Below are positions 56,488-64,000 of a stretch of DNA of 64,000 nucleotides, piece after piece. Each line of letters starts with the position of its first letter. Within the stretch, counting starts at the first letter, position 1. Source of the DNA: Rhizorhapis sp036570425 (lineage in GTDB: Bacteria > Pseudomonadota > Alphaproteobacteria > Sphingomonadales > Sphingomonadaceae); the NCBI GenBank assembly GCA_036570425.1, contig DATCYF010000012.1, positions 98,251 to 162,250 on the forward strand, written 5' to 3'. A program made the position numbers and the translations under genes. Under the pieces are notes generated by a model. The model had not been told where the DNA came from, did not search any database, and saw nothing but the letters and a program-made list of their open reading frames with translations.

Positions 56488-58823
56488 AATATTTCGATGC
56501 CTTCGGTGAAGGCGGTTTTCATTCCGCCTTCATGACCACCTACGCTTTCGGATCGCTCGCGTTCGAGGATATCCCGTTCCCGAAGCTGCGCGGGGCCGGA
56601 TGCCGGAACATAGTCGTGCTGGCCGACACTGGCATGGTCAATCAGGCGTTTTCGGATTTCGGCCCGCCGCGCTTCGCGGGCACGAGCTATCACCTAATCA
56701 AAGCCGCCGCGCCGGGCGCATTCCACCCGAAGATCACCATGCTACTGGGCGAGTCCAAAGCTCGGCTGATGGTGGGGTCGGCCAATCTGACCGCTCTTGG
56801 CCTGGGCGGAAACAAGGAACAGGTCGCAAGCATCACCTGGTCGTCAGATGCCCCCGAGAATGCCAAGTTTTTCATGTCTGCGCTTGCCTATCTCCGGCGG
56901 TATATCCCGGCGGACGATCAGTGGTTTCCGGTAAGCTTGCAACGCGCACTGCGATCATCGCCTTGGCTTCGGGACGACAGTTTCAATCCCGCCTTCAGCA
57001 CCGAGGGCACGGAAGCCCTTAATCTGCTTTTCGACCGCCCCGAAATCAGCATACTTAACCAGATCATTGCATGTGTCGGCGACGATCCTATCGAACGGCT
57101 TGTCGTCGTTTCCCCATACTGGGATTCCAAGCTGGAAGGCATTGCCCGACTAAAGGCTGGCTTGGGTAATCCCGTGACGGATATCCTGATCGAGGACGAC
57201 GCGAACGGATTTCCCGTCAGCGAGCTTCCCCGTCTTTCCGACGTCGCGCTCTTCGATATCAGCCCCAACGCCGCCGGGCGTTTCCTACATGCGAAGCTGA
57301 TTATCGCTGTCGGCGAAGCATTCGATCACGTCGTGTCCGGCAGCATGAATTGCACCTTCCCCGCGCTGATTGGGCCGACGCTTGGCGGTAATGCGGAGGC
57401 TGCCATCTACAAGCGCGTTCCACGAGGCTCCGCGTTGGAGGCGCTGGGTCTCGCAGATTATGCAACTTGCCCCTTCGAGAAGGAGCAACTCGCTCGGCTT
57501 GAGGAGACGTTCGAAGAAATCGAAACAACACCGCCATCCGTCGATGGCGGATTGCTGATCCTTCAGGGCGGAAAAGTAACATGGACGGCCCCCATGAAGC
57601 TGCCGTCCGATCCCCTGTCGGTCCAGCTCTATGATCGCGACGGCGAGGCGCTGGCGCTTATAAACATAGGCGGCGCGAAATCCGCTTCGCTGTCGATAGC
57701 TCCAACCAGCCCGCGTCCGAAATATGGCGTGTTGGCTTTTGCGGAGGGCACAGCGTCCGCCCCGATACAGGTCGCAGATTTGGATTATCTGGCCGTCACG
57801 ACATTGCCGCCGCAGAAGGGACGGAAAAAGCGGCTGATGGATACGCTGGCCGAAGCGATCCATGAAGACTTGGCCCTCATCGAAGCCCTCAACCAGCTTG
57901 AGGCTATAGAGGACGAAGAGAGATCGTCTCTATCCATTCCGAAGGCCAAGCCGCATGCGCAGGAGGAAGCTGCCCGCGAATATGCTGTTCTTCCCTACGA
58001 GGAATTTATTCGTGCACGCACGCTCGTCAACGCGAAAGGCAAGCCGTTCGGCCTTTATCTCAATAGCCGCCATGACCGGGCGGTAAATCTGGTCAGTCAG
58101 TGCCTCAACCAGATGATAGGCCTCGTCGGGCCGGATTTAGCGGAGAGCGAAGAGAAAGACCTACAGGCGATCAGCGCCGTCGATTTCAGAACCACCGAAC
58201 CTCAGTCGGTGGAGGATGGGCAGCAGGAAAGCGGCGACGGCTCCGGCGTATCGCGTCCATCGGTTGCGCCGTCACAGGTGCTCGCAACCGCCAAGAAATT
58301 TCAGGAGGCTGTCATCGCATTCGAAAAGCGTTCGAAGGCGCTTGCCGACAAGCGCATTTCAACATCGGAAATGGTCCGGCTTCGGGCGCTAATGCAGATC
58401 ATTTTGAGCCATGCCCAACCCATTGCAGGACCGTATTCTGCTTCTCAGATTCTCCCGGTTTATACCGCTGACGCCTATGATTGGCCGCGCCTCATCGGTC
58501 GCCTTCTCCAACTGCACTTTGGAGCTTCACGCGCTTTGCAGAATTTGGCCGTCGAGAATGACGAGGCTGAGCAACAGCGGGTAATTGAATATCTCGCTTT
58601 GTCGAACTGGGCATCACAAGCGGCATACGGGGCTGTGATGGCCAATAAGAAAGCCGCATCTTTGAGGCTTCCCCTGCAACGACTGATGGCCGCGCTCAAA
58701 ACGCAGACGGAAGCAATTCTCTCGCTTGTCGAGGCTGATCGGACTTACTTCGACGAACTATCCGTACAGCTTGATGAACGATTTGAGCGCCGTCTTGGTC
58801 TGGCTAAAACAATCTGCGCCTAG
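56484..58823 (+). CDS. Phospholipase D-like nuclease, last gene of the operon
   Basis: 779 residues, ATGA overlap with the gene before. Two HKD-like half-sites: His81-x-Lys83 with GSANLT (98-103), and His269-x-Lys271 with GSMNCT (286-291). Each lacks the Asp of lipid-degrading members, as in BfiI-type and DISARM DrmC-like nucleases, so DNA cleavage is the likely activity. The C-terminal half (about 450-779) is helical with no recognised domain and may bind the other subunits. Confidence 0.8.
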   Translation: MKYFDAFGEGGFHSAFMTTYAFGSLAFEDIPFPKLRGAGCRNIVVLADTGMVNQAFSDFGPPRFAGTSYHLIKAAAPGAFHPKITMLLGESKARLMVGSANLTALGLGGNKEQVASITWSSDAPENAKFFMSALAYLRRYIPADDQWFPVSLQRALRSSPWLRDDSFNPAFSTEGTEALNLLFDRPEISILNQIIACVGDDPIERLVVVSPYWDSKLEGIARLKAGLGNPVTDILIEDDANGFPVSELPRLSDVALFDISPNAAGRFLHAKLIIAVGEAFDHVVSGSMNCTFPALIGPTLGGNAEAAIYKRVPRGSALEALGLADYATCPFEKEQLARLEETFEEIETTPPSVDGGLLILQGGKVTWTAPMKLPSDPLSVQLYDRDGEALALINIGGAKSASLSIAPTSPRPKYGVLAFAEGTASAPIQVADLDYLAVTTLPPQKGRKKRLMDTLAEAIHEDLALIEALNQLEAIEDEERSSLSIPKAKPHAQEEAAREYAVLPYEEFIRARTLVNAKGKPFGLYLNSRHDRAVNLVSQCLNQMIGLVGPDLAESEEKDLQAISAVDFRTTEPQSVEDGQQESGDGSGVSRPSVAPSQVLATAKKFQEAVIAFEKRSKALADKRISTSEMVRLRALMQIILSHAQPIAGPYSASQILPVYTADAYDWPRLIGRLLQLHFGASRALQNLAVENDEAEQQRVIEYLALSNWASQAAYGAVMANKKAASLRLPLQRLMAALKTQTEAILSLVEADRTYFDELSVQLDERFERRLGLAKTICA

Positions 58824-59096
58824 TGCCATAACCCGATGTGCTGCGGTGTCCGGGAGACGATCAAGGAGACCGCATTCCTTCCACAAGCAATGAAATTGAA
58901 CGTCAAGATTCTGCGCTCTTCCGCCGTTTTCTGAGACAATGCCGCGAATATGGCCCGGTGCGCCGCCCGGTCAACGGGTTGCCCGCTCCATTCGCTTCGC
59001 TCCCGTGTTGCCCGTTTCGCCTGCGGCTGACCGTCTGGCTAATCCCCCGAGCCTTCTCCTTCGCGTCCTCAGGAAACAGCGAAAGGAGATCAGGAC

Positions 59097-60008
59097 ATGA
59101 CAAACTCAACTTCATCCCGCTTCGACGTGTACGAAGCCATCACCAATCAGATCGTATCTGCCATCGAAGCAGGTCCGGGTCAGGTTCAACTACCTTGGCA
59201 TCGCAAGGGGTTTGCCATCTACCGCCCCGTCAATGTCGCATCCAAAAATGCCTATCGTGGCGTCAACACCGTAGCTCTATGGGCCGCCGCCGACGCACAG
59301 GGTTTCGCTAACGGCGTATGGGGCACATACCGCCAGTGGCAGGACCAAGGCGCACAGGTTCGCAAAGGCGAGAAATCGTCGCTGGTAATCTTCTACAAGG
59401 ATTATGCGCCAGTCGAGGCGACTGCATCCGAAGACGATCCCGAGCGCCGCTTCGTTGCCCGCGCATCCCGCGTGTTCAATGTCTCACAGGTCGAAGGATA
59501 TGTTTCGCCCGAGGCAGAGACGTCCGTGGACCTTATCCACCCATCCCAAGCTGCCGAGGCTTTCATCGCTGCAACGGGTGCAAAAATCTCCATCGGAGGG
59601 GATCGCGCATTCTATCGCCCGTCCGCTGACATCATCGCAATGCCGGATCGTCATCGCTTCAACGGGACCGAAACCAGCACCGCGACCGAGGGTTGGTATT
59701 CCACCCTTCTCCACGAACTGACGCACTGGACAGGGGCTTCCCATCGCATGGACCGCACGTTCGGCAAACGCTTCGGCGATGACGCATACGCCATGGAGGA
59801 AATGGTGGCCGAGCTTGGCGCGGCATTCCTCTGCGGCGATCTTGGTATCACCGCTGACCCGCGTCCCGACCACGCAGCCTATATCGAAAACTGGCTTCGT
59901 ATCCTGAAATCCGACCGCAAGGCGATCTTCACCGCTGCCAGTGCCGCGAACAAGGCCGCAGAATATCTGGCTGGCCTGTCGAAGATCGAACGAAAGGAGG
60001 CGGCCTGA
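59097..60008 (+). CDS. ArdC-like antirestriction protein
   Basis: 303 residues: N-terminal ssDNA-binding ArdC_N domain (RFDVYEAITNQIVSAIEAG, YRGVNTVALWAAA, GEKSSLVIFYKDY) and a C-terminal zincin-like metalloprotease domain with HELTHWTG and EEMVAELGAAF. ArdC protects incoming plasmid DNA from host restriction. GAAAGGAG precedes the ATG. It sits between the defence-like operon and the transfer genes, in agreement with a mobile-element role. Confidence 0.9.
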   Translation: MTNSTSSRFDVYEAITNQIVSAIEAGPGQVQLPWHRKGFAIYRPVNVASKNAYRGVNTVALWAAADAQGFANGVWGTYRQWQDQGAQVRKGEKSSLVIFYKDYAPVEATASEDDPERRFVARASRVFNVSQVEGYVSPEAETSVDLIHPSQAAEAFIAATGAKISIGGDRAFYRPSADIIAMPDRHRFNGTETSTATEGWYSTLLHELTHWTGASHRMDRTFGKRFGDDAYAMEEMVAELGAAFLCGDLGITADPRPDHAAYIENWLRILKSDRKAIFTAASAANKAAEYLAGLSKIERKEAA

Positions 60009-60083
60009 TGGCCGCCTCTATGGCAAGCTGCCGGGAGCGCAAACTCTGTTTTCCGCTATCTTTGCCGTATGTTACTATTGTGA

Positions 60084-60854
60084 ATGAGCCAAAAATATGC
60101 GGCACTCGCCGCCTATCTCGAAAATCAGAATATTGACCTCGTGTCGCTGTCGTTCGCGCAGATCGAGAATATCATCGGAATGGCCTTGCCGGATAGCGCA
60201 AGGAAGCATGCCGTATGGTGGTCCAACTCGCCATCGCGCGGGCGGCATAATCAGGCATGGTTAGGCACGGGTTGGGAAACTACCAACCGCAATCTCAAAG
60301 CTCAAACGATCAGCTTTCAGCGGGCGGGCGAGCCAGCCAAGTCGCAAGGACACATTGCAACTGCCGCGAGACCCCGCCGCGCGAACGGAGCAACATTTAA
60401 TGCGGCAGTGCTGACCGAGACAGACTTCGCCGCAGACTGTGCCGTGACTCTAAAGCTGCGTTGGAAGCGCCTCGGCGCTGTCACCCTATCGCCCGCAGGG
60501 AAGCTGGATTTTCCCGCCGCGCCGGTGGAGGCAGGACTCTATCGCCTGATCGTCCGCGCTGGCAATCGAACTACCGTCTATGTCGGCGAGGCCGTCAATC
60601 TCAAGCGCCGTTTTGGTAACTATCGACGTCCCGGAGCAACGCAACAGACCAGCTTGCGTCTAAATGCCTTGTTGATTGAGGCGATAGGCCAGTGCGGGGC
60701 AATCACCGTCGATATCGCTTATCAGGACATCGGCCTCAATATAGGCGGCGTGGCAATGGATGCGGACCTTGCCGACAAGGCGGTGCGCCGAATGATTGAG
60801 CAGGCCGCCATAGTCGCGCATGGCGGCATCGACGTGGAAATGCTCAACCGTTAG
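60084..60854 (+). CDS. GIY-YIG domain protein with DUF7662-like N-terminus
   Basis: 256 residues. The N-terminal 80 residues (SFAQIENIIGMALPDSARKH, WWSNSPSRGRHNQAWL, GWETTN) look like DUF7662, a domain seen in many nuclease-associated small proteins. The C-terminal part contains GLYRLIVRAG...TVYVGEAVNLKRRF, a GIY-YIG core. It may be an accessory nuclease of the element. Convergent with a 45-residue gene across a terminator. Confidence 0.7.
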   Translation: MSQKYAALAAYLENQNIDLVSLSFAQIENIIGMALPDSARKHAVWWSNSPSRGRHNQAWLGTGWETTNRNLKAQTISFQRAGEPAKSQGHIATAARPRRANGATFNAAVLTETDFAADCAVTLKLRWKRLGAVTLSPAGKLDFPAAPVEAGLYRLIVRAGNRTTVYVGEAVNLKRRFGNYRRPGATQQTSLRLNALLIEAIGQCGAITVDIAYQDIGLNIGGVAMDADLADKAVRRMIEQAAIVAHGGIDVEMLNR

Positions 60855-60862
60855 CCTTTAAG

Positions 60863-60893
60863 AAAAAAGCGCCGCCAAACAACTGGCGGCGCT
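60863..60893 (-). terminator. Rho-independent terminator
   Basis: A perfect ten-base stem AGCGCCGCCA/TGGCGGCGCT with a six-base loop, followed on the complement by six T residues. It ends transcription of the 45-residue gene and may slow readthrough from 60854. Confidence 0.85.
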
Positions 60894-60914
60894 GATTATA
60901 TTCATGGAAGTCGC

Positions 60915-61052
60915 TTACTTCTTTTGATTCTGAGCAGCGGCGAAAGCGGCATTATATTTTTCCCGCTCTTGCCATGTGGCGTTCTGCATATCGCGAGCTT
61001 GCTTTTGCTGGTCGGCATCGCGACGGGCGGCTTCGGCGGCGTATTCACTCAT
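60915..61052 (-). CDS. 45-residue charged small protein
   Basis: MSEYAAEAARRDADQQ..., rich in Ala, Gln, Arg and Lys and predicted entirely helical. The ATG at 61052 follows AAGGGATAA; a longer frame to 61385 is not plausible. Its terminator is clear. Function unknown. Confidence 0.65.
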   Translation of the reverse strand: MSEYAAEAARRDADQQKQARDMQNATWQEREKYNAAFAAAQNQKK

Positions 61053-61374
61053 TAGCTTATCCCTTCTCCTGTCGGTCCCAATCGACCGATGCCTATTCCC
61101 TGCCAGCGTTGCCGTCGCCATTCGGGTGGATAAGACGAAGGCGGTTCGAAAATGTCGGTACGTTCTCGATGTAGGCCGCAGGCGCATTCCATCGGTTTTC
61201 TTCATGGGTTTTGGACCGGACGCGCCGGGGTTCAAGGCCGCTCCCTTCCTGCGTGCAGGTCCGCGCCAATGGTCAGGCTGCGCCTGAGCCTTTGATCCCC
61301 GGCTTGTTCGTCCGCTCCGCACTCTCCCCATGAACCGAGGGAATGATCCTTCGGCAAACATGAAGGAGAACATC
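61053..61374. other. Gene-free divergent region
   Basis: About 320 bases between two divergently transcribed small genes. Open frames here are shadows. It should hold both promoters, though no clear -35/-10 pair stands out; TCGGTCCCAATCGACCGA near 61073 is an inverted repeat that may be an operator. Confidence 0.5.
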
Positions 61375-61581
61375 ATGTCCGACACTAATCAGAACCGCCC
61401 CAGCCATCGCCTCTTCACTGTGAACGGCGAAGGCGACAACGCCCGATGGACAGACATCGGCGTTGCATGGGCAACCCGCGACGGAAAGGGCTTCACGCTC
61501 AATCTGAACGCGCTGCCGCTCAACGGGCGCGTCGTTATGCGGATCAACGATGCCAAGGACGAAAAGAAGGGGCGCAGATAG
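61375..61581 (+). CDS. Small hypothetical protein
   Basis: 68 residues (MSDTNQNRPSHRLF..., then WTDIGVAWATRDGKGFTLNL) with the beta-rich core of small element-encoded proteins. GAAGGAG precedes the ATG at 61375, which is preferred to the upstream 61330. No recognised function. Confidence 0.7.
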   Translation: MSDTNQNRPSHRLFTVNGEGDNARWTDIGVAWATRDGKGFTLNLNALPLNGRVVMRINDAKDEKKGRR

Positions 61582-61589
61582 CGCCCCTT
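61567..61589. terminator. Bidirectional-type hairpin between convergent genes
   Basis: AAGGGGCGC pairs with GCGCCCCTT around a five-base loop; on the complement it is followed by TTCTTTTC. It overlaps the stop codon of the plus-strand gene and ends the minus-strand gene. Confidence 0.65.
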
Positions 61590-61597
61590 CACCGTCC

Positions 61598-61768
61598 CTA
61601 TGGGGATGGACCGCGTTTCGCGATTTCGGCGCGGATCATCGCGAGAAGCGATTGCGCCGATGCGAGGTCGGATTTGGTGGCGATCAGGCCTTTGCTTGCC
61701 TCCTGAAAGAGAGCGAAAAGCTGAGCGTTCGTTTTCGAGGCAAGATCGCCTTTGGTCATTTTGACCAT
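61598..61768 (-). CDS. 56-residue small protein
   Basis: MVKMTKGDLASKTNAQLFAL..., helical and rich in Ala, Lys and Leu. CAGGAGGAA immediately precedes the ATG at 61768, so translation is likely; the upstream frame to 62023 is not needed. It lies downstream of the relaxase gene on the same strand. Function unknown. Confidence 0.65.
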   Translation of the reverse strand: MVKMTKGDLASKTNAQLFALFQEASKGLIATKSDLASAQSLLAMIRAEIAKRGPSP

Positions 61769-62025
61769 GGATTCCTCCTGTCTGTCTTGCGCCGCCCCCG
61801 TTGGGCCGCGTTGAGACGGAGAAATCAGGCCGGATGAATGAGGTGCATTGCCCGCCAAGCGAAACGGACGTGGAGAAGGCTGTTCACACGCCTTGCACCC
61901 ATCGACATTCACCGGACGATAAAACGATCCCAACGCGACCCGGCGGGGCGCGAAGACTGTGGAGGAAAACTGGAAGGCCAAAGCGATCAGGCCGGACGGA
62001 CGACAGGTTGAGTTTAAGGCCAAGC

Positions 62026-63309
62026 CTATCGCCCCAACTCCGGGCCGCGCGTCGCAGGTCGAGCGCGTTCCGTGCCATCGCGATCAAACTGTCCATCCCG
62101 CATCATGCGGCGATATTGGGCCGCGTCCCGATAGAGGCCAAGCAGCTGACGAGCATGACGATCACGCAGGACGCCGATTTGCGACTGCAGGCCCGCCCGC
62201 TCTTTTAGCTGAGCCGAAATCAGATCGTGCCGCTGCGCCCGGTCGCGTTGCAGTCCAAAGAAAGCTTCCACCTCATTCTGCTTCCGCACCTTGAAATAGC
62301 GCCCCGTCACGATGTCCCATAGAACCTTTGCGCCTGTGCGGACGCGGGCCGACCGCTCCCGCTGCTCGCCGTCACGACGCTCGCGCTGCATTCGGTCCAG
62401 CTTTGCCCGTTCGGCTTGATGGGTATCCTTCATCGCCGTCTTTTGCTCGTTGAGCGGCCTGATGGCGTTCTGGGCTACGCGCTTGGCTTCCGAGATGAAG
62501 CGTGAAAGTCGCGGTGCGACCGTCTCACCGATATGGCGGGCGGTATCCGTGACCGAGCGGAGCGTCTTCGGATCGCCGAGCCGCGCCGTAACTTCCTTCG
62601 ATTTCTTGTCGATCATCCGGGCGATGGCAAATGCCTCGCCCTCAATCGAGACGGCGACGTGCCCGCGCCGATCACCTTGCGCGAGGAACAGGCCGCGCTC
62701 CTCCAACGCCTTCGCAAAAGCAGGGCCGTTGTCCGACATGGCCCAGCATTCCTGAATGGTTGCCTTAATTTGTTTGGCGTTGAGACCTGCTCGCTTGGCC
62801 TGCTGCCATTCGTCGAGCGTGAAATTGCGGGGATCGCGCAGGCTGGAATCCCGAAACCCCTCCGGCATCTTCCAGCCGTTTTCGAGATAGAGTTCCTTGG
62901 CGATGTCCCGCAGCTTCGTTTTGAAGAACGGCAGCGGTTTCGCGGTCATCGTATCAGCGTCGATGCGCGACCAAACGGCATGGGCATGACGACGCCCTTC
63001 CTTTTCATGGAAGACGATCATGCGCGGTTGGCCTTTCAGGCCTAGCCGCTCTTCGATCACTTCGCAGGCTTTCTCGAAAACCTCGATCCTCACCGACTCG
63101 CCGACAGGCGGATTGAGTGACACCGAGAAGAGGAATTGCTTGCACTTGGTTCCGAGCGATAGCGCATGGGCTTCCTTCATCGCACCCATGAGATCATCGG
63201 ACATGAAGCCGCTGACCTCATGCACTTCGACATGCTCATTTTCCTCCGTCTTCATCAGATGGAGGCCGAGCTGCTTTGCGCCGCTGCGCTGGGAGGCCTT
63301 GAGGATCAT
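62026..63309 (-). CDS. Relaxase (MobA/VirD2-like)
   Basis: 427 residues. N-terminal relaxase domain with the HUH metal site: His101 in FHEKEG and His108-x-His110 in HAHAVWSRID. No tyrosine occurs before residue 141, so the usual nucleophile is missing; His17 in QLGLHLMK is a candidate substitute. The C-terminal half is helical and basic. It overlaps mobC by four bases. Confidence 0.88.
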   Translation of the reverse strand: MILKASQRSGAKQLGLHLMKTEENEHVEVHEVSGFMSDDLMGAMKEAHALSLGTKCKQFLFSVSLNPPVGESVRIEVFEKACEVIEERLGLKGQPRMIVFHEKEGRRHAHAVWSRIDADTMTAKPLPFFKTKLRDIAKELYLENGWKMPEGFRDSSLRDPRNFTLDEWQQAKRAGLNAKQIKATIQECWAMSDNGPAFAKALEERGLFLAQGDRRGHVAVSIEGEAFAIARMIDKKSKEVTARLGDPKTLRSVTDTARHIGETVAPRLSRFISEAKRVAQNAIRPLNEQKTAMKDTHQAERAKLDRMQRERRDGEQRERSARVRTGAKVLWDIVTGRYFKVRKQNEVEAFFGLQRDRAQRHDLISAQLKERAGLQSQIGVLRDRHARQLLGLYRDAAQYRRMMRDGQFDRDGTERARPATRGPELGR

Positions 63310-63674
63310 GGCTCGACCTCAAGATTCAGCGCTTCCATCAACATGAGGCGGATTTCCCGGATTTCGGCCACGGCAGCGAGAAGCGCCGCTTCCGTGTCGG
63401 GGGTGACAGGCAGACTCCCAGAATTGGCCGACCGGGCCAACTGGTTGAGGTTGGCCGATAGCCGGGACTGGCCGAGTTTGCCCAACACCTGAGCCAAGGC
63501 CTGATAGTCCTTGACCGGACGCTTTCCCCGGCGACGGGGGGCGGGATTTTCAGAATCAAAGAGGCGCGACTGGATATAGGCCGCGAGGGACATGCCGCCC
63601 GCGTCCTGTTCCAATTGGGCGCGTTGCTCGAAAGTGAGCCGGAGCGAGAAAGGGGCTGGGCGTTTGTCCGCCAT
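63306..63674 (-). CDS. MobC-like relaxosome accessory protein
   Basis: 122 residues: ribbon-helix-helix-like start (FSLRLTFEQRAQLEQDAGG, SLAAYIQSRLF) and the MobC segment LGQSRLSANLNQLARSANSG. It helps the relaxase open oriT. Immediately upstream of the relaxase gene, with a four-base ATGA overlap. Confidence 0.85.
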   Translation of the reverse strand: MADKRPAPFSLRLTFEQRAQLEQDAGGMSLAAYIQSRLFDSENPAPRRRGKRPVKDYQALAQVLGKLGQSRLSANLNQLARSANSGSLPVTPDTEAALLAAVAEIREIRLMLMEALNLEVEP

Positions 63675-64000
63675 GCTGCCCCCCGCCTATGCCGTCTTGC
63701 GCCTCCGCCCGACAGCCGGACGGCTATCGCGCGGGGCGCGTCCATCCTTCCGGTCATTGTTGTTTTCGGCCTGTGGGCAACCGAGGCTGGAATGCTTGAG
63801 AACGGCTGACCATTCCATTAGCATGTCCGACAGTTGGTTCGAACCTGATCCCATCAGGTCCGCCATCTACCGATTGCCTGCCATTGGGAACTTCTTATTG
63901 TGGTTTCGGTATTGGTTCGGCTGTCGGGCTGCCGGGCAGTAGCCAATGGAAGGCGCGGCGAAGCTGGGCAGTACCGTCATTTCGATACCATCGACCATGA
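63675..64000. other. Region upstream of mobC, candidate oriT
   Basis: 326 bases without a supported gene. It holds a hairpin ACCTGAT-ccc-ATCAGGT (63843-63859) and several GC-rich inverted segments. oriT often lies just upstream of mobC, so this is a reasonable place for it, but no nic site can be identified. Confidence 0.4.

Noticed and set aside
63830..63860. GGTTCGAACC resembling a tRNA T-loop, possible second attachment site
   Set aside because: The surrounding bases do not form a T-arm or acceptor and do not match the tRNA-Ser 3' end.

Overview
The window is alphaproteobacterial chromosome, most likely from a sphingomonad (Sphingobium/Sphingomonas-like; an inference from gene content). 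It carries a soluble serine palmitoyltransferase next to a dedicated acyl carrier protein and a reductase, which are sphingolipid genes. It also carries the alphaproteobacterial cell-cycle regulators CcrM, CckA and GcrA, and a recA promoter with an alphaproteobacterial LexA box. Dense, GC-rich housekeeping genes fill 1-39.1 kb, and an integrated mobile element fills about 39.3-64 kb.

Housekeeping part: a pseudouridine synthase cut by the left edge; a response regulator; an AmpG-like permease; trmFO; a sphingolipid neighbourhood (Tam41-like nucleotidyltransferase, hybrid kinase, spt, acp, ceramide-reductase-like protein); proB-obgE-GNAT; rplU-rpmA with a terminator; AEC permease; small lipoprotein; GntR regulator; nitroreductase; POT peptide transporter; glmM-DUF1272-thiD-rnhB; ccrM behind a GANTC-rich leader with a perfect 19-bp inverted repeat; folP; I78 lipoprotein; rnd; aspS; ppk2; greB; slt; dapA-smpB-DUF2062-cckA-response regulator; recA; gcrA; an ABC-2 permease; hspQ.

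Mobile part: a tRNA-Ser(CGA) gene is the apparent integration site. A large serine recombinase gene abuts it and its reading frame runs antisense through the whole tRNA. Inward lie a VirD4-like coupling ATPase with a membrane partner, an AT-rich pair (ankyrin protein plus an unknown 332-residue protein), small unknown genes, a six-gene defence-like operon (46.9-58.8 kb), an ArdC-like antirestriction protein, a GIY-YIG protein, several tiny genes, and a MobC-relaxase pair at the right edge. The far end of the element is outside the window, and no mating-pair genes are visible.

The most interesting part is the operon at 46888-58823. Six genes overlap one another end to end: an MmeI-like N6-adenine methyltransferase whose nuclease motif looks lost, an SF2 helicase, a GIY-YIG nuclease, a GHKL ATPase with a C-terminal PD-(D/E)xK-like motif, an unknown DUF6361-like protein, and a phospholipase-D-like nuclease with two HxK motifs. 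The set recalls DISARM and BREX in logic (methylase, helicase, separate nucleases) but matches no composition I know. I propose it as a candidate, possibly unnamed, methylation-dependent anti-phage system.
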